A stretch of DNA of 64,000 nucleotides from Izhakiella australiensis (GCF_002006995.1 NZ_MRUL01000013.1:1-64000); one strand, 5' to 3'. Shown: positions 7,991 through 17,736, counted from the stretch's first letter. Numbers and translations: made by a program. Notes: a model not told the origin generated them from the sequence alone.

Positions 7991-10203
7991 TGGGCTAGTT
8001 CCTTAAATGCTTTGGCGATCATTTCCATCTTATCGAGGGTTAAGCGCTTGTTTAACACCATATCGTTTAGCTTTGTCAGTTCCTGTTGCAGCCCGGCGAA
8101 AATTAAATCGCCAAGGTCGATCTCTGCTATCTGCCGGACTTCCCGCTGGATTTGTTTTGCATACAAATGGGCTTCCTGTTGCAGCTGAACCACGAAGTCA
8201 TGGGCGGCGGCCAGGTGCTCTTCAGCCTTGTTACCTTCTCGCGTGCCGCTATAAGCCAGCACTGCCGGTAGTTCAGAAAGCGCAGGGGAGGGAAGGTCAC
8301 GGATGGTCGCCAGCGCCCAGCGGGTCACGGTGGCCAGCTGATCGCCGTCAACGTTGCTATCGCCCACCGTTTCACGCAGCTTAGCAATCAGCGCGGTGTT
8401 CATCGCATCGCGCCACTGATGCATCAGTTTACGTGCGATGGTGGCGATGCCTGAGTCAATAAAACTGCGCATGTCTTCCAGCGCGGTGCGCACTTCGCTG
8501 GCCTTCAGCGTGGTGACGGTACGGGTGATGGTTTCAGTGCCGCCGAAGTTTATCGCGCGGAGAAACCTGGCGCCAAATCCACTTTTATCAACGGTGCGCG
8601 ATCGCGTTGTCTGACCCTGGGCTTCATTTACGCTCTGCTGAATGTCTTTGCGAAAGGATGCTATCAACCCGGAGAGCTGCTCGGTCAGCATGAGATCCAG
8701 CCGTTCAATCTGGTCCTGAAACAGCACGTTAGCCGCCGCAGCGCCGCGGGTTCGTACTTCGTTCAGCGTTTCCTGCCTTTTTACCACCTGCGCCAGGTCG
8801 GTTTGCTCAATGCGCTTTTTACCTTCAGTGAAATGCTCAGCCAGCTGGCTGACGGCGCGATCCAGCGACTTACGCTGCGACTGACAGAAGCTTTCGACCT
8901 GCTGGGTAATAATGGCCTCTTTCTGCTGACGTACGCCGGCAATCGCGCCGTCCAGCGCGTCGTATCCTGCCAGCATGCTCAGACTGCGTTGCATCGCCGC
9001 CTGAGAAAAGTCGTCAGGGTAGTTTCTGTGTAGCATTTGCAGCGCGTGGCGACAGTTATCATCCCAGCTGCTTTCCGGCTGATGCTGTAAGGTTTTCGCC
9101 ATGCCTGAGGTAACAAACAGGCGCGGCTGAATATTCTGCGCAAGGTGCTTTAAGCTTTCATTGTCCTGGTTTTTCAGCGTTCCGAATGCCGCGTTAGACA
9201 GCGTCTGCTTGAGGCCGCCAAGCACGGAAGAAAAATCACCGCCCCAGCGTTCTCTTTCGCTGCGGCTGTGTAGCTGCGTATCAATCTGACTGGCGACCAG
9301 ATAAATCTCCTGAATGCCGTGGCTGCTGCTCAGACGCGAGCTTAGCTCCAGATCCTGCTCGCTAAGAAACTGGCCCGCCGGGCTGACGATGAAAACCACG
9401 TTACACTCTTTAAGCATGTTATAGGTGCGCTGTTCGCGGGAGGCCATCGCATCATTAAGTCCCGGCGTGTCGACGATGCGCAGATCCTGCAGGGCGGCGA
9501 CCGGCAGGCCGATATTCAGGCTGCTGGTGAAGGGCATCATCCGCCCGTCGGCGCCGACATAATCCAGCAGCTTTTGATTCAGCTCAGCGCGTGACCCGGC
9601 GGTAATGTCCTGGATGGACGGGAGCGTATTGATATCCATGCCGGACGCGCGCACTCGCAGACTCAGTTCGTTCATCGCACGCAGCCCTGGCTCGCGTTCG
9701 TCCAGCTGGCGCCTTGCGCTGCTTTTACAGCGCTCCAGGGTTGATTCGTCCAGCTGGTCCGGATGCACATCGCGCCTTTCGGCAAGGCGAGCTATCTCGT
9801 CTTCGGTAAGGCGTATCAGCTTTTGTTGATAGCGCTGGCTATCGCTATGCATCTGCTCAATATCATCGCGGTTAAAAAAACAGACCTCGGCGGTGAAGCT
9901 GTCGCTGTAACTCAGCGTTGTTAACGCGGCGGTCATCGGCGTGGCGGCTTTTGGCAACACCTCTTCACCCTCAAACAGCAAGCCGTTAATCAGGGAGGAT
10001 TTTCCCGCTTTCACCCGGCCAATAATGCCGACGGTTAATAGCCGATCGCTATTTTGCAGATCGTGCAGATGCTGTGAGAACGCCGCTGCGCTGTATTCAC
10101 AGTGTGAGCGCTTGATATCCAGCGCCGCGCCGTCGCAAATATCGTCGAACTGACTGAACAGCTGGTCCAGGCGGGTCAGTCGGTGCAAAATTGCTTGGTT
10201 CAT
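7987..10203 (-). CDS. Dynamin-like GTPase, second and largest of a tandem set
   Basis: 738 residues. G1 is GRVKAGKSS (62-70), with a G2 threonine in PMTAALTT (about 89-96), G3 DTPG (245-248) and a non-canonical G4, SQID (305-308). A long insertion between G2 and G3 (about 105-215) and a helical C-terminal half (about 430-738) fit large dynamin-like proteins. A short hydrophobic, glycine-containing stretch near 570-580 could be a membrane paddle. The start ATG has AAGGA 8 bases upstream. The gene begins 11 bases after the first GTPase gene. It differs from E. coli CrfC in its N-terminus. Confidence 0.78.
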   Translation of the reverse strand: MNQAILHRLTRLDQLFSQFDDICDGAALDIKRSHCEYSAAAFSQHLHDLQNSDRLLTVGIIGRVKAGKSSLINGLLFEGEEVLPKAATPMTAALTTLSYSDSFTAEVCFFNRDDIEQMHSDSQRYQQKLIRLTEDEIARLAERRDVHPDQLDESTLERCKSSARRQLDEREPGLRAMNELSLRVRASGMDINTLPSIQDITAGSRAELNQKLLDYVGADGRMMPFTSSLNIGLPVAALQDLRIVDTPGLNDAMASREQRTYNMLKECNVVFIVSPAGQFLSEQDLELSSRLSSSHGIQEIYLVASQIDTQLHSRSERERWGGDFSSVLGGLKQTLSNAAFGTLKNQDNESLKHLAQNIQPRLFVTSGMAKTLQHQPESSWDDNCRHALQMLHRNYPDDFSQAAMQRSLSMLAGYDALDGAIAGVRQQKEAIITQQVESFCQSQRKSLDRAVSQLAEHFTEGKKRIEQTDLAQVVKRQETLNEVRTRGAAAANVLFQDQIERLDLMLTEQLSGLIASFRKDIQQSVNEAQGQTTRSRTVDKSGFGARFLRAINFGGTETITRTVTTLKASEVRTALEDMRSFIDSGIATIARKLMHQWRDAMNTALIAKLRETVGDSNVDGDQLATVTRWALATIRDLPSPALSELPAVLAYSGTREGNKAEEHLAAAHDFVVQLQQEAHLYAKQIQREVRQIAEIDLGDLIFAGLQQELTKLNDMVLNKRLTLDKMEMIAKAFKELAQ

Positions 10204-10214
10204 TATTGTTATCC

Positions 10215-11951
10215 TTAACGCATTAACGTGCTTTCGGTGAGTTGATTAAGCGCCGCACGGCAACGCTCCAGATTAGCCAGCGTCTGGTCTTGCTGCTGCC
10301 TTTCGCTTAACACCGTCTGCTGAGCTTTTTCCACAATCTCCTTTTGCTCGCTGATGCGCGCACTGAAAGCCTGGGCCACCGCCTGGTTTAGTTGTTTTTC
10401 AATAGTAAGCAGCGCTTCTGCTACCATCTCCTCAACCTGCTGAACCACTGCCGGAATCAGATCTTCGCTCATTGCGCGACGGGTCTGCTCCTGCTGAAGG
10501 CGGGCACTGTATTTATCGAATAGCGTGTTGACGAGTCTGGTTAGTACCGTCAACACGACGTTGATCACTGGATGCTGAATTTTTCGGTTTAGCACGTCTG
10601 TCCCGGAACGAAATACCGCGCCTGCGTTGCCAATGCTGGCGGTCGCTGTTGTGGAAGCGTCATGGGACGAATTACCCAGAATCAGGTTAATCAATTGCTG
10701 TTGCATCTGGCCGACCAGGTTGTGCAGCCAGTCTTCCTGCAGGATAAATTGCGTATTCAGGCTGGCAAGACCGCTGTCTGAGTAGGTTTCAACAACCTTC
10801 TTTGCACGACTGTCGGTCACTTTTTTTAGCTCAATCAGTATATTGCTGCGCACGATGGCCGTTATGCTGCGGTTCAATGGTTCCCGGCCGACAATAGCCT
10901 GACGAGTCAGCTCATCTATTTCCATTTCCAGACGCTGGCGCACGCGCCCGGCAATGCGCTTTGACGTCGAGGTGATTGACGGCGCATCGACGCCGGACAG
11001 GCTACGCTGCTGCTGGTCGATAATGTTTGCCAGCGCTTTTTTCAGATCGGCAATCTGCTGTTGTCCCTGCTGTACGCTGCTTTTAAGCGCCAGGATGGCC
11101 GTATTAATATGCATGCTGCTGCGCAAATAAAATTCTTTAACCGGGGGGAGGTAAAGCTGGTCAAACAGTTCTCGCGGATTAACCTGGCTGAAAAAATCGG
11201 TGAGTGCACTGACATCATTTTCATTCAGCGTGGCGACCTTTATTGCGTCGCCAAAAGCGGTTGCCAGCTGATCGCTGATATAGCTTGTTACTTCACTGAT
11301 TGTTTGCGGCGGACAGAGATCGCAACGGCTAATAAACACCGCAAACTGGCGATCGAGCCCGCGAAACTCTTCGAGGCGTTGCAGATCCTGCTGTTTCAGC
11401 ATGCCATCCTTACAGTTGACAAACCAGAAGTAAAAAGCACCGCGACTTAAATAGCGCAGGATGGCGCGCGCGTGCGCGTCCTGGGCCGAGTCGAAACCCG
11501 GCATATCTACCAGCACAAAAGGTTGTATCGCCAGCAATAGCGGATGATCCAGCGTTAGTCTGACAACCTCATACTGGTGCGCCTGGCGGCTCAGCTCCGC
11601 CAGCGCGGCCAGCGAGTGGTGTTCTTCCGTGCCATCGGTGCGAACGGCCAGCAAGCCTTCCTGCTTGCCGTAACGTAATTCTGCCGGGATTGCCGTTTCC
11701 GCAGAGACCGCTACCGGCAATATGTCGCGTTCAAATAGCGCATTCAGCGCGCTGGATTTGCCGGCGCTGAAGCCGCCGGTGACCGGGATCAGCAGTTCAC
11801 TGCGCACTAACTGTTCGGCCAGCTGCTGCTTGTGCGTTTGCCAGTCTTTATCAAGATCCTGCAGAAGCGATGGCGCAGCGTTAACCGCCTCTTGCCAGAG
11901 TGCGCCTTGCGCTTCGAGATACTGAATAAGCGCTTTTTTGCGTTCAAACAT
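10215..11951 (-). CDS. Dynamin-like GTPase, first of a tandem set (LeoA-like)
   Basis: 578 residues from ATG at 11951, preceded by GGGGA at 6 bases; a TTG 12 bases upstream is less likely. GTPase motifs: G1 GGFSAGKSS (59-67), G3 DMPG (149-152) and an unusual G4, SRCD (208-211). A helical region follows (about 270-578) with Gln-rich coiled coils near the end. Size and order resemble LeoA of the LeoABC dynamin set of enterotoxigenic E. coli (about 574 residues). That comparison is from memory of the family and has not been aligned. It heads the three-GTPase operon, 161 bases after the WYL regulator gene. Confidence 0.75.
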   Translation of the reverse strand: MFERKKALIQYLEAQGALWQEAVNAAPSLLQDLDKDWQTHKQQLAEQLVRSELLIPVTGGFSAGKSSALNALFERDILPVAVSAETAIPAELRYGKQEGLLAVRTDGTEEHHSLAALAELSRQAHQYEVVRLTLDHPLLLAIQPFVLVDMPGFDSAQDAHARAILRYLSRGAFYFWFVNCKDGMLKQQDLQRLEEFRGLDRQFAVFISRCDLCPPQTISEVTSYISDQLATAFGDAIKVATLNENDVSALTDFFSQVNPRELFDQLYLPPVKEFYLRSSMHINTAILALKSSVQQGQQQIADLKKALANIIDQQQRSLSGVDAPSITSTSKRIAGRVRQRLEMEIDELTRQAIVGREPLNRSITAIVRSNILIELKKVTDSRAKKVVETYSDSGLASLNTQFILQEDWLHNLVGQMQQQLINLILGNSSHDASTTATASIGNAGAVFRSGTDVLNRKIQHPVINVVLTVLTRLVNTLFDKYSARLQQEQTRRAMSEDLIPAVVQQVEEMVAEALLTIEKQLNQAVAQAFSARISEQKEIVEKAQQTVLSERQQQDQTLANLERCRAALNQLTESTLMR

Positions 11952-12112
11952 ATTATTCCCCAAAGGTTCTTATGATTTTTTGCTTTTAAATTTTTATCTG
12001 TCAGTCACGCAGCCTGTTATCCGGGGCTTAGCGCTCAGGGCAACAGGGTTTGCTGTATGCGCCGACGATGATACAGGCCCGCCCGACGTCAACGCGCCTG
12101 TGATGTTCAGAT

Positions 12113-13099
12113 TCATTCTGCGCTGCTTGTGGCTGGAATCGGACGGCGTTCAATATTGCTGACGGCGCCGCCAAAGGCGGCTAAAAACCAGCTGAGCATG
12201 GCGCTATCCACTACCGTGGCGCTAAACGTCAGGCGGTTGCCGTCAATTTCGCGGTGGGTTTGGTCGCGCGCAAGCGGTGATTCGATCAGATGAAAACCGG
12301 CGGCGCGGTCAATATCGAAGGACAGATGCACCATCTGACCCTCGCCAAAGCCGAAGCGCCCATCATCATGGTATTGTTTTAGATTAAACTCGGCTGGCCG
12401 TACAAAGGTGAAGGTACTGACGCTGGCGTGCTGAATACGGTTCAGCGCCAGACTGCGCTCGTTGTGGTAGCCTTCAAAGCGGCAGACCAGATACAGGCGT
12501 GGCCCTTGTTGTGCCATGCCGAGCGGCATAACCGAGGTCTGGGTCTCTTTGCCGCTGGCATTGCGGTAGACGATCTTTAGCCAGCGGTTAAGATAAAGTG
12601 CCTCGCTGGCTGCTTCAAACACGCCTTCGGCAATATGCGGGGGCAGCAAAGGCTGGCTGGTCGCCACTACCCTCACCTTATCCGGCCATTCGGCCTCCAG
12701 CTTGCTGTTCCCACCGCGATGAGGATCGAGAGTACGCCGGGCCTGATTAAATAAACCGGACAGTGATTTCATCAGCCGGGCGGGTAATATTGGTGTCAGG
12801 TGGGCTTGCGCCATTCCCAGAAGCAATGATTCCTGCGGCGTCAGCTGCGGCAGTGAAATGCCCCTGGCGTCTTCCAGCCAGCGATAGCCGTAAGGGCGGC
12901 TGCGCAAATCACATTCAATGTCAAAATGATTGCACAGCATCTCCAACTGACGCTGTATGGTGCGCAGGTCGCGTTCGATGCCGGCATCGCTGAGCTGTTG
13001 ATGTAGCTCCCTGGCGGTTATCTTTCGCCTGCGCGGAATACGGCGCAGTAATTCAATTGCCAGCAGGGTGGTTTCAATCGTGTCTGGTCGTTTGGCCAC
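12113..13099 (-). CDS. WYL-domain transcriptional regulator
   Basis: 328 residues from GTG at 13099, with AAGGA 8 bases upstream. The N-terminus (about 1-70) is a winged helix-turn-helix: ITARELHQQLSDAGIERDLR, then RTIQRQLEML. The centre (about 165-235) is a WYL domain with LKIVYRNASGKE and VMPLGMAQQGPRLYLVCR, the usual ligand- or nucleic-acid-sensing Sm-like fold, and a WCX-like C-terminal extension follows. WYL regulators often control phage-defence and DNA-damage genes. Here it is co-oriented with, and directly upstream of, the three dynamin-like GTPases, so it is their probable regulator. Confidence 0.85.
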   Translation of the reverse strand: MAKRPDTIETTLLAIELLRRIPRRRKITARELHQQLSDAGIERDLRTIQRQLEMLCNHFDIECDLRSRPYGYRWLEDARGISLPQLTPQESLLLGMAQAHLTPILPARLMKSLSGLFNQARRTLDPHRGGNSKLEAEWPDKVRVVATSQPLLPPHIAEGVFEAASEALYLNRWLKIVYRNASGKETQTSVMPLGMAQQGPRLYLVCRFEGYHNERSLALNRIQHASVSTFTFVRPAEFNLKQYHDDGRFGFGEGQMVHLSFDIDRAAGFHLIESPLARDQTHREIDGNRLTFSATVVDSAMLSWFLAAFGGAVSNIERRPIPATSSAE

Positions 13100-13560
13100 G
13101 TTATAATCCTTATGTCAGCCCGGAGTGGCGCAGATTCAGTCGTTCCGCCAGCCCCTTTACCCGAATCATCCCGACGTTCCTGAAGCAAAGATTTCCCCCC
13201 AGGCTGTCGATTCAGGCGAACTATGCCGCTAATCAAGGCCAGGTTGATATCTCCGCCGCGGGGTTTTATTCCGTTGGTTTATCGGCCGACAGGTCTGATC
13301 CTTTAGTCTGCTATTAATTAAAAATATTAATAATTTGTGACAGGGCCGGGCTGCAGCCCGTTTAGCTATCATGCGCTAGCGGCAGTGCCAGCCTGCGACG
13401 GCAAGGCGCTCAAAGAACCGTTGAGTCAAACGCCTGCCAGCGCTAAAAACGCTACTTTACCCTTTGCTGCGACAAGCTGTGTCGCAGACTGATGAGCAAG
13501 GCTGAAGAAAAGCGCGTCTTTTCGGTGGCTAATTGGATGGGTTCTCTATTGGCCAGGCCG
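13100..13560. other. Non-coding interval with one hairpin
   Basis: About 460 bases with no supported gene. Open frames here on both strands lack recognisable protein character. An AT-rich stretch at 13315-13340 may hold the promoter for the WYL/GTPase cluster. A perfect 8-base hairpin, CTGCGACA/TGTCGCAG, lies at 13467-13487 without a T-run. Confidence 0.5.
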
Positions 13561-14844
13561 TCAGGCTTTCGCCAGCGCCAGCCGGATGTCTTCGATCAGA
13601 TCGCCGGCGTTTTCGATGCCGATTGACAGACGGATGGTGGCATCGCTGATGCCAATGCGCTGGCGTACTTCTTGCGGCACGCCGGAGTGGGTGGTACTGC
13701 CAGGATGGCTGGCGAGGGACTCGGTGCCGCCGAGGCTGACCGCGAGTTTAAACAGCGTCAGCGCATTCAAAAAGCGAAAGGCTGCCGGCTGACCGCCGAC
13801 GATATCAAAGGAGAAGGTCGAGCCGGCGCCGCTGCACTGATTGCGAAAGGTTCTGCCTTCGGGGCTGCTGGCGTCGAGATAGCTCAGCCATTGCAGCTTC
13901 GCTACTTTCGCGTGGTCACGCAAAAATTCGGCCACCGTTTCGGCATTGTGCCAGGCTTTTTCCATGCGTAGCGACAGCGTTTCCAGCGAGCGGCCAATCA
14001 TCCAGCAGGAGTGTGGGTCGAGCTGGGTGCCTATGGCGCCGCGCAGCGAGCGGATGCGGGTTATCAGTCCTTTGCTGCCCATTGCCGCGCCGGCAATTAA
14101 ATCAGAATGGCCGCCGACGTATTTGGTTAGCGAGTAGAGCGACAAATCGGCCCCCAGGCTCAGCGGGCGCTGAAAAAGCGGGCCGAGCAGGGTGTTATCG
14201 CAGGCGATAATGGGACGGCTTCCCTGCTGGTGTTCAATCTCTCCGGCGATGCGCACCATCAGCGCGATATCCACCAGACTGTTGGTCGGGTTAGCGGGCG
14301 TTTCCACCAGAATCAGCGCCACGCGGCCGCAGGCCATGGCTTTATGCGCCGCTGCGCGCACTTTCACCTCGTCGGTGCCGTCACTGAATCCAACCGGTTC
14401 AATGTTCAGATTGTGCAGCGTTTTACTGAGCAGGGTTTCGCTGCCGCCGTACAGCGGCTGCGAATGGAGAATAACGTCGCCGGGGTGGGCAAAAGTCAGC
14501 AAAGTGGTGGAGATCGCCGCCATTCCTGAAGAAAACAGGGCGCAGCTTTCTGCCTCTTCGTATATCGCCAGCCGATCTTCAACGATTTCACTGTTCGGGT
14601 GGTTAAAACGTGAATAGACCAGGCCGCCGCTTTGGCCCTCTGGCGGTTCACGGCGACCGGCAACATAATCAAAAAAATCACGCCCTTCTTCGGCGCTATT
14701 AAAGACAAACGTTGAGGTGAGAAATACCGGCGGTTTTACTGCCCCTTCGGACAGCCGGGGATCGTAACCGTAGTTGAGCATTTGCGTTTCAGGGTGCAGC
14801 TTACGCGCGCCAATATGCGTTTTTTTACTGTGTGCATCTGACAT
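13561..14844 (-). CDS. PLP-dependent Cys/Met metabolism enzyme (cystathionine gamma-synthase / methionine gamma-lyase family)
   Basis: 427 residues from ATG at 14844, preceded by AGGAG at 6 bases; an upstream in-frame ATG at 14913 has no such site. The fold type I PLP features are clear: YSRFNHPN substrate/phosphate motif (about 78-85), SSGMAAIS near 106, [13 protein letters not shown] near 214 and the Schiff-base lysine in [11 protein letters not shown] near 239. The C-terminal [10 protein letters not shown] motif is typical of the family. It acts in the cytosol on sulfur amino acids, either by gamma-replacement or gamma-elimination. Motifs alone do not decide between the two. Confidence 0.82.
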   Translation of the reverse strand: MSDAHSKKTHIGARKLHPETQMLNYGYDPRLSEGAVKPPVFLTSTFVFNSAEEGRDFFDYVAGRREPPEGQSGGLVYSRFNHPNSEIVEDRLAIYEEAESCALFSSGMAAISTTLLTFAHPGDVILHSQPLYGGSETLLSKTLHNLNIEPVGFSDGTDEVKVRAAAHKAMACGRVALILVETPANPTNSLVDIALMVRIAGEIEHQQGSRPIIACDNTLLGPLFQRPLSLGADLSLYSLTKYVGGHSDLIAGAAMGSKGLITRIRSLRGAIGTQLDPHSCWMIGRSLETLSLRMEKAWHNAETVAEFLRDHAKVAKLQWLSYLDASSPEGRTFRNQCSGAGSTFSFDIVGGQPAAFRFLNALTLFKLAVSLGGTESLASHPGSTTHSGVPQEVRQRIGISDATIRLSIGIENAGDLIEDIRLALAKA

Positions 14845-15077
14845 GAAATCTCCTGCCAATTGGCAATGAAGGGTAATCATATTTTGAGCATAAGCTAACA
14901 CGCAGATTATCATGCTGATAAATAGCGTAATGTTCTAAGTTTATGCCATCTGTCAGGGCTGTTAATCCGGCATCGTTGTCGATGTCAGCGCGCTGTTTGC
15001 GCCATACTGTTAACTCTGCGGCCGCGGTGGCCATGATGTTCTCATTGATTAAATATAAACCAGCAGCGGTGGCTTTG

Positions 15078-15422
15078 ATGCAATATCTTGAGATTGTTCC
15101 ACGCCTGATCCCGGCGGTAAGAAACGGCACTAAACGTCATACCATTCGCTGGCAGGAAGGCGCTGTCAGGTGCGGCCCGCTGACCTACATTAATCAGCAG
15201 GATCCCAGTGAGAGGCTGGTTGTGTGGGTCACCGAGGTCAAAACCATGTCGCTTTCACAGGCGGCTGATTATCTCGGCATGAGCGCCGAATGGCCCGATC
15301 CGATTATGCTGGCGGGGATGCGGGAACATTATCCGGCAATCGAACTGGATTCAGCGGTGGTGATTATCCATCATTTGTCGCCGGCCGCGACGCAGGCGCG
15401 ATTTGATGCGGGCGATGTGTAA
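15078..15422 (+). CDS. ASCH-domain protein
   Basis: 114 residues from ATG at 15078; an upstream extension exists but has no domain character. The segment from IVPRLIPAVRNGTKRHTIRW to the IIHHLSP end matches the ASCH fold (PUA-like RNA-binding beta barrel): the GTKRHTIR motif with basic residues, then a beta strand VVWVTEVKTMSL and a long helical insert. ASCH proteins are thought to bind RNA or modified nucleosides; E. coli YqfB is an amidohydrolase of this superfamily. It stands alone and is convergent with the MFS gene. Confidence 0.65.
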   Translation: MQYLEIVPRLIPAVRNGTKRHTIRWQEGAVRCGPLTYINQQDPSERLVVWVTEVKTMSLSQAADYLGMSAEWPDPIMLAGMREHYPAIELDSAVVIIHHLSPAATQARFDAGDV

Positions 15423-15458
15423 AAGGTAGCCTCCTGTTAAATAGCGGGCGTTTCCACC

Positions 15459-15499
15459 ATGCAGAGCGCAGCGGCTTAGCAGGCCGTTGCGCTCTGCAT
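15459..15499. terminator. Long hairpin between convergent genes
   Basis: ATGCAGAGCGCAGCGGC pairs with GCCGTTGCGCTCTGCAT around a loop of about 7 bases, with one G-T mismatch. It lies between the convergent ASCH and MFS genes, so it probably acts as a bidirectional terminator, although a T-run is lacking on either side. Confidence 0.55.
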
Positions 15500-15511
15500 C
15501 ATTAAGCTGTC

Positions 15512-16642
15512 TCACAGCCGCATCTGGTAGCGCCAGGCGGCAACCACGCTCAACATCGCGCAAAGCAGCAGGACAAAACCCAGAGCCTGCGCCCAGCCGG
15601 CCAGCATCAGCCCCAGGCCGATAAGCACATAGTAGAACAGCCCAAACAGCGCTCCCGCCGAACCCCGACAGTCCGCGTAGGCGTGCAGCGCCGAGCTTAG
15701 TACTATCGGTATCGTCATCGAAAAAGCGATGGTGACCAGCGCCATCGGCAGCAGTAGCAGCAGCGAATCGCCGTAAGCATAAACGCCCGTGGCGCCAGCC
15801 AGGTTGACGATGCAGGCGATGACCAGCATTGTGCGCTGACTGTGCCCTTTTTTGAGCAGCCAGCGGTTGATCTGCGAGCCGATAACTGAACCGGCGGCCA
15901 GCACCATGCCGCTGTAGCCAAAGATGCGCGCGCCCAGATTCAGACGTTCGAAAATAAACGGTGCCAGGCTGTAGTAGCTAAACAAGCTAACGTTGAACAG
16001 CGCGACCAGCAGCACGGCTAACCAGATTTTATTATCAGTACACATCCGGCGCAGTACCAATATAAGTGACACGCGGGTGTGATTTGCCGGACGGGTCTCG
16101 GGTATCATCCAGCTGCTGCTAATAAGCAATAGCAGCGCCAGGATCGCCAGCGCGCTGAACACGCCAGAATATCCCCAGCGCGAGGCCAGCTCGCCGCCGG
16201 TAAAAATCCCCACCGCCGGGCTGATAGCCAGCGCGATGCCGATAAACGAGAAGATACTGATAAGCTGCTGACCGCTATAGCGGTCGCGCAGAATCGTCTG
16301 GATGACTACCGAGCCGGTGGCGGCGCCAAATGCCGCTATCACTCTTGCCGTCAACAGCAGCGTAAAGCTATCGGCGCTTAGCGCCATCAGGCTGCCGAGG
16401 GCATAAACGCCGAGGCCAGCCAGCAGCGCCGGTTTGCGTCCCAGGCTGTCGCTGATGCGTCCCCAGAACAGGACGCCGACGGCAAAGCCGATAAAATATA
16501 TCGACAACGTTTGCGCGGCGTCCTCTGCCGTGACGGAATAATGTGCGCTGATGCTGGTGAGCGCCGGGCTGTAAATCGTTTCTGCAATCTGCGGAAACAT
16601 CAGCAGGGCGGTGAGCAGCAGCATTGTTGAACCCCTAAACAT
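15512..16642 (-). CDS. MFS drug-efflux transporter, Bcr/CflA-like (DHA1)
   Basis: 376 residues with 12 predicted membrane helices. Motif A between helices 2 and 3 is visible as GRISDSLGRKPAL (about 61-73), and a motif C-like AISPAVGIFTGG lies near 139-150. The AGGAGG site 5 bases before ATG 16642 fixes the start. The first helix contains PQIAETIYSPALTSI, as in Bcr-type DHA1 exporters. It is divergent from an AraC-family gene, a common pairing of efflux pump and activator. The substrate is unknown. Confidence 0.85.
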   Translation of the reverse strand: MFRGSTMLLLTALLMFPQIAETIYSPALTSISAHYSVTAEDAAQTLSIYFIGFAVGVLFWGRISDSLGRKPALLAGLGVYALGSLMALSADSFTLLLTARVIAAFGAATGSVVIQTILRDRYSGQQLISIFSFIGIALAISPAVGIFTGGELASRWGYSGVFSALAILALLLLISSSWMIPETRPANHTRVSLILVLRRMCTDNKIWLAVLLVALFNVSLFSYYSLAPFIFERLNLGARIFGYSGMVLAAGSVIGSQINRWLLKKGHSQRTMLVIACIVNLAGATGVYAYGDSLLLLLPMALVTIAFSMTIPIVLSSALHAYADCRGSAGALFGLFYYVLIGLGLMLAGWAQALGFVLLLCAMLSVVAAWRYQMRL

Positions 16643-16736
16643 ATTCGCCTCCTTAAATTAACGAGGCGCTATTGTAGGGAAACGATATTGTGGTCATTAT
16701 AAATATAATGACTTTTTATATAGGAAATCAGACAGA

Positions 16737-17501
16737 ATGGCCTGGCTTGATGCAACGACTGCGTTCGACCCCGACCGCCTGGGAAAACCGGTTGTCGGCA
16801 TTCAGTCAGAATTGGGAAACCATGACTCCGGGTTGCATTGTCATCGGATGGCGCAGATGCTGTTTACCCGCCAGGGCTGCGTGCGCATAACCCTTAACGA
16901 CGGCGCGCTACTGTGCTTGCTGCCGCCAACCCGCGCCGCCTGGATCCCCGCCGGCATCAGCCATCGTGCCGAAATGAAAAATAGCGTTGCCTATCGTTCA
17001 GTCTGGTTTCAGCCTGAAGCGTATCCGGCGTTGCCGGACGCGCCGGCGATCCTGAATGTCTCTGCGCTACTGCGGGAGCTGCTGGAGCGCATTGCGCAAA
17101 GTCCATGGGAAACTTGCTGGCAGCAGGCGCCTGCCTTGCATCTTGCTGCGCTATGCCGGGCGGAAATCTGCGCCGCCGGGCATGAGCCGATGATGCTGCC
17201 GCTGCCAAAAGATAAACGGCTGGCCGCTTTGTCCGCTAATGAGCTGCCGCCCGTGCTGCGGCAGTTTGCCGCCGGATGCGGTGCCAGTGAGAAAACCATC
17301 AGTCGTATTTTCCGCCGTGATACCGGTATGTCTTACCAACAGTGGCGACAGCAGTGGCGCCTGATGAAGGCGGTAGAGCTGCTGGCTACCGGCCATCGTA
17401 TTACGGATAGCGCTCAGGCGTTGGGCTTTGCCAGCGATAGTGCCTTCGTCTACTTTTTCCGCACTATGACCGGTCAGACGCCGGGGCAATATCTTCCTTA
17501 A
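16737..17501 (+). CDS. AraC-family transcriptional regulator with cupin-type sensor domain
   Basis: 254 residues. The N-terminal cupin-like half has HCHRMAQMLFTRQGCVRI and WIPAGISHRAEM (about 33-85), as in the NimR/YeaM-like subgroup. The C-terminal 90 residues contain two helix-turn-helix units: GASEKTISRIFRRDTGMSYQ, and ITDSAQALGFASDSAFVYFF followed by the family signature RTMTGQTPGQYL. The 94-base divergent gap to the MFS gene suggests it activates that transporter and itself. No strong ribosome binding site is seen directly before the ATG. Confidence 0.85.
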   Translation: MAWLDATTAFDPDRLGKPVVGIQSELGNHDSGLHCHRMAQMLFTRQGCVRITLNDGALLCLLPPTRAAWIPAGISHRAEMKNSVAYRSVWFQPEAYPALPDAPAILNVSALLRELLERIAQSPWETCWQQAPALHLAALCRAEICAAGHEPMMLPLPKDKRLAALSANELPPVLRQFAAGCGASEKTISRIFRRDTGMSYQQWRQQWRLMKAVELLATGHRITDSAQALGFASDSAFVYFFRTMTGQTPGQYLP

Positions 17502-17523
17502 TACGGCTTGCGCCAGGAAATTA

Positions 17524-17709
17524 TCAGGCGTCAGGGAGCGTTGGCCATTTCATAAAAGCGAATACATAGAGCATGATAAAATGCAGGCCGGGCATCGATA
17601 AGAAGATCGCCATTGCCCAGCCGAATCCGGCTTTTCTTGACATCCTGTAACAGGGAAAAAAGGTAAATGCCCAGATAATAATTAAAAATCCATCAAAACC
17701 TTTGTTCAC
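17524..17709 (-). CDS. Small membrane protein, 61 aa
   Basis: The GTG start at 17709 has a GGAGGGGG site 4-5 bases upstream. Two hydrophobic segments (about residues 7-22 and 29-52) are separated by a short basic loop with RMSRK, so it is probably a two-helix inner membrane protein. The family was not recognised. It lies just upstream of nothing on its strand and 27 bases after the VOC gene end, so the two may be cotranscribed. Confidence 0.55.
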   Translation of the reverse strand: MNKGFDGFLIIIWAFTFFPCYRMSRKAGFGWAMAIFLSMPGLHFIMLYVFAFMKWPTLPDA

Positions 17710-17736
17710 AAGCCCCCCTCCGGTCGTTGCGGTAAA

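Noticed and set aside
13018-13317. ORFs on both strands across the WYL gene start and the gap beyond
   Set aside because: No ribosome site or protein-like composition; they overlap the well-supported WYL gene.
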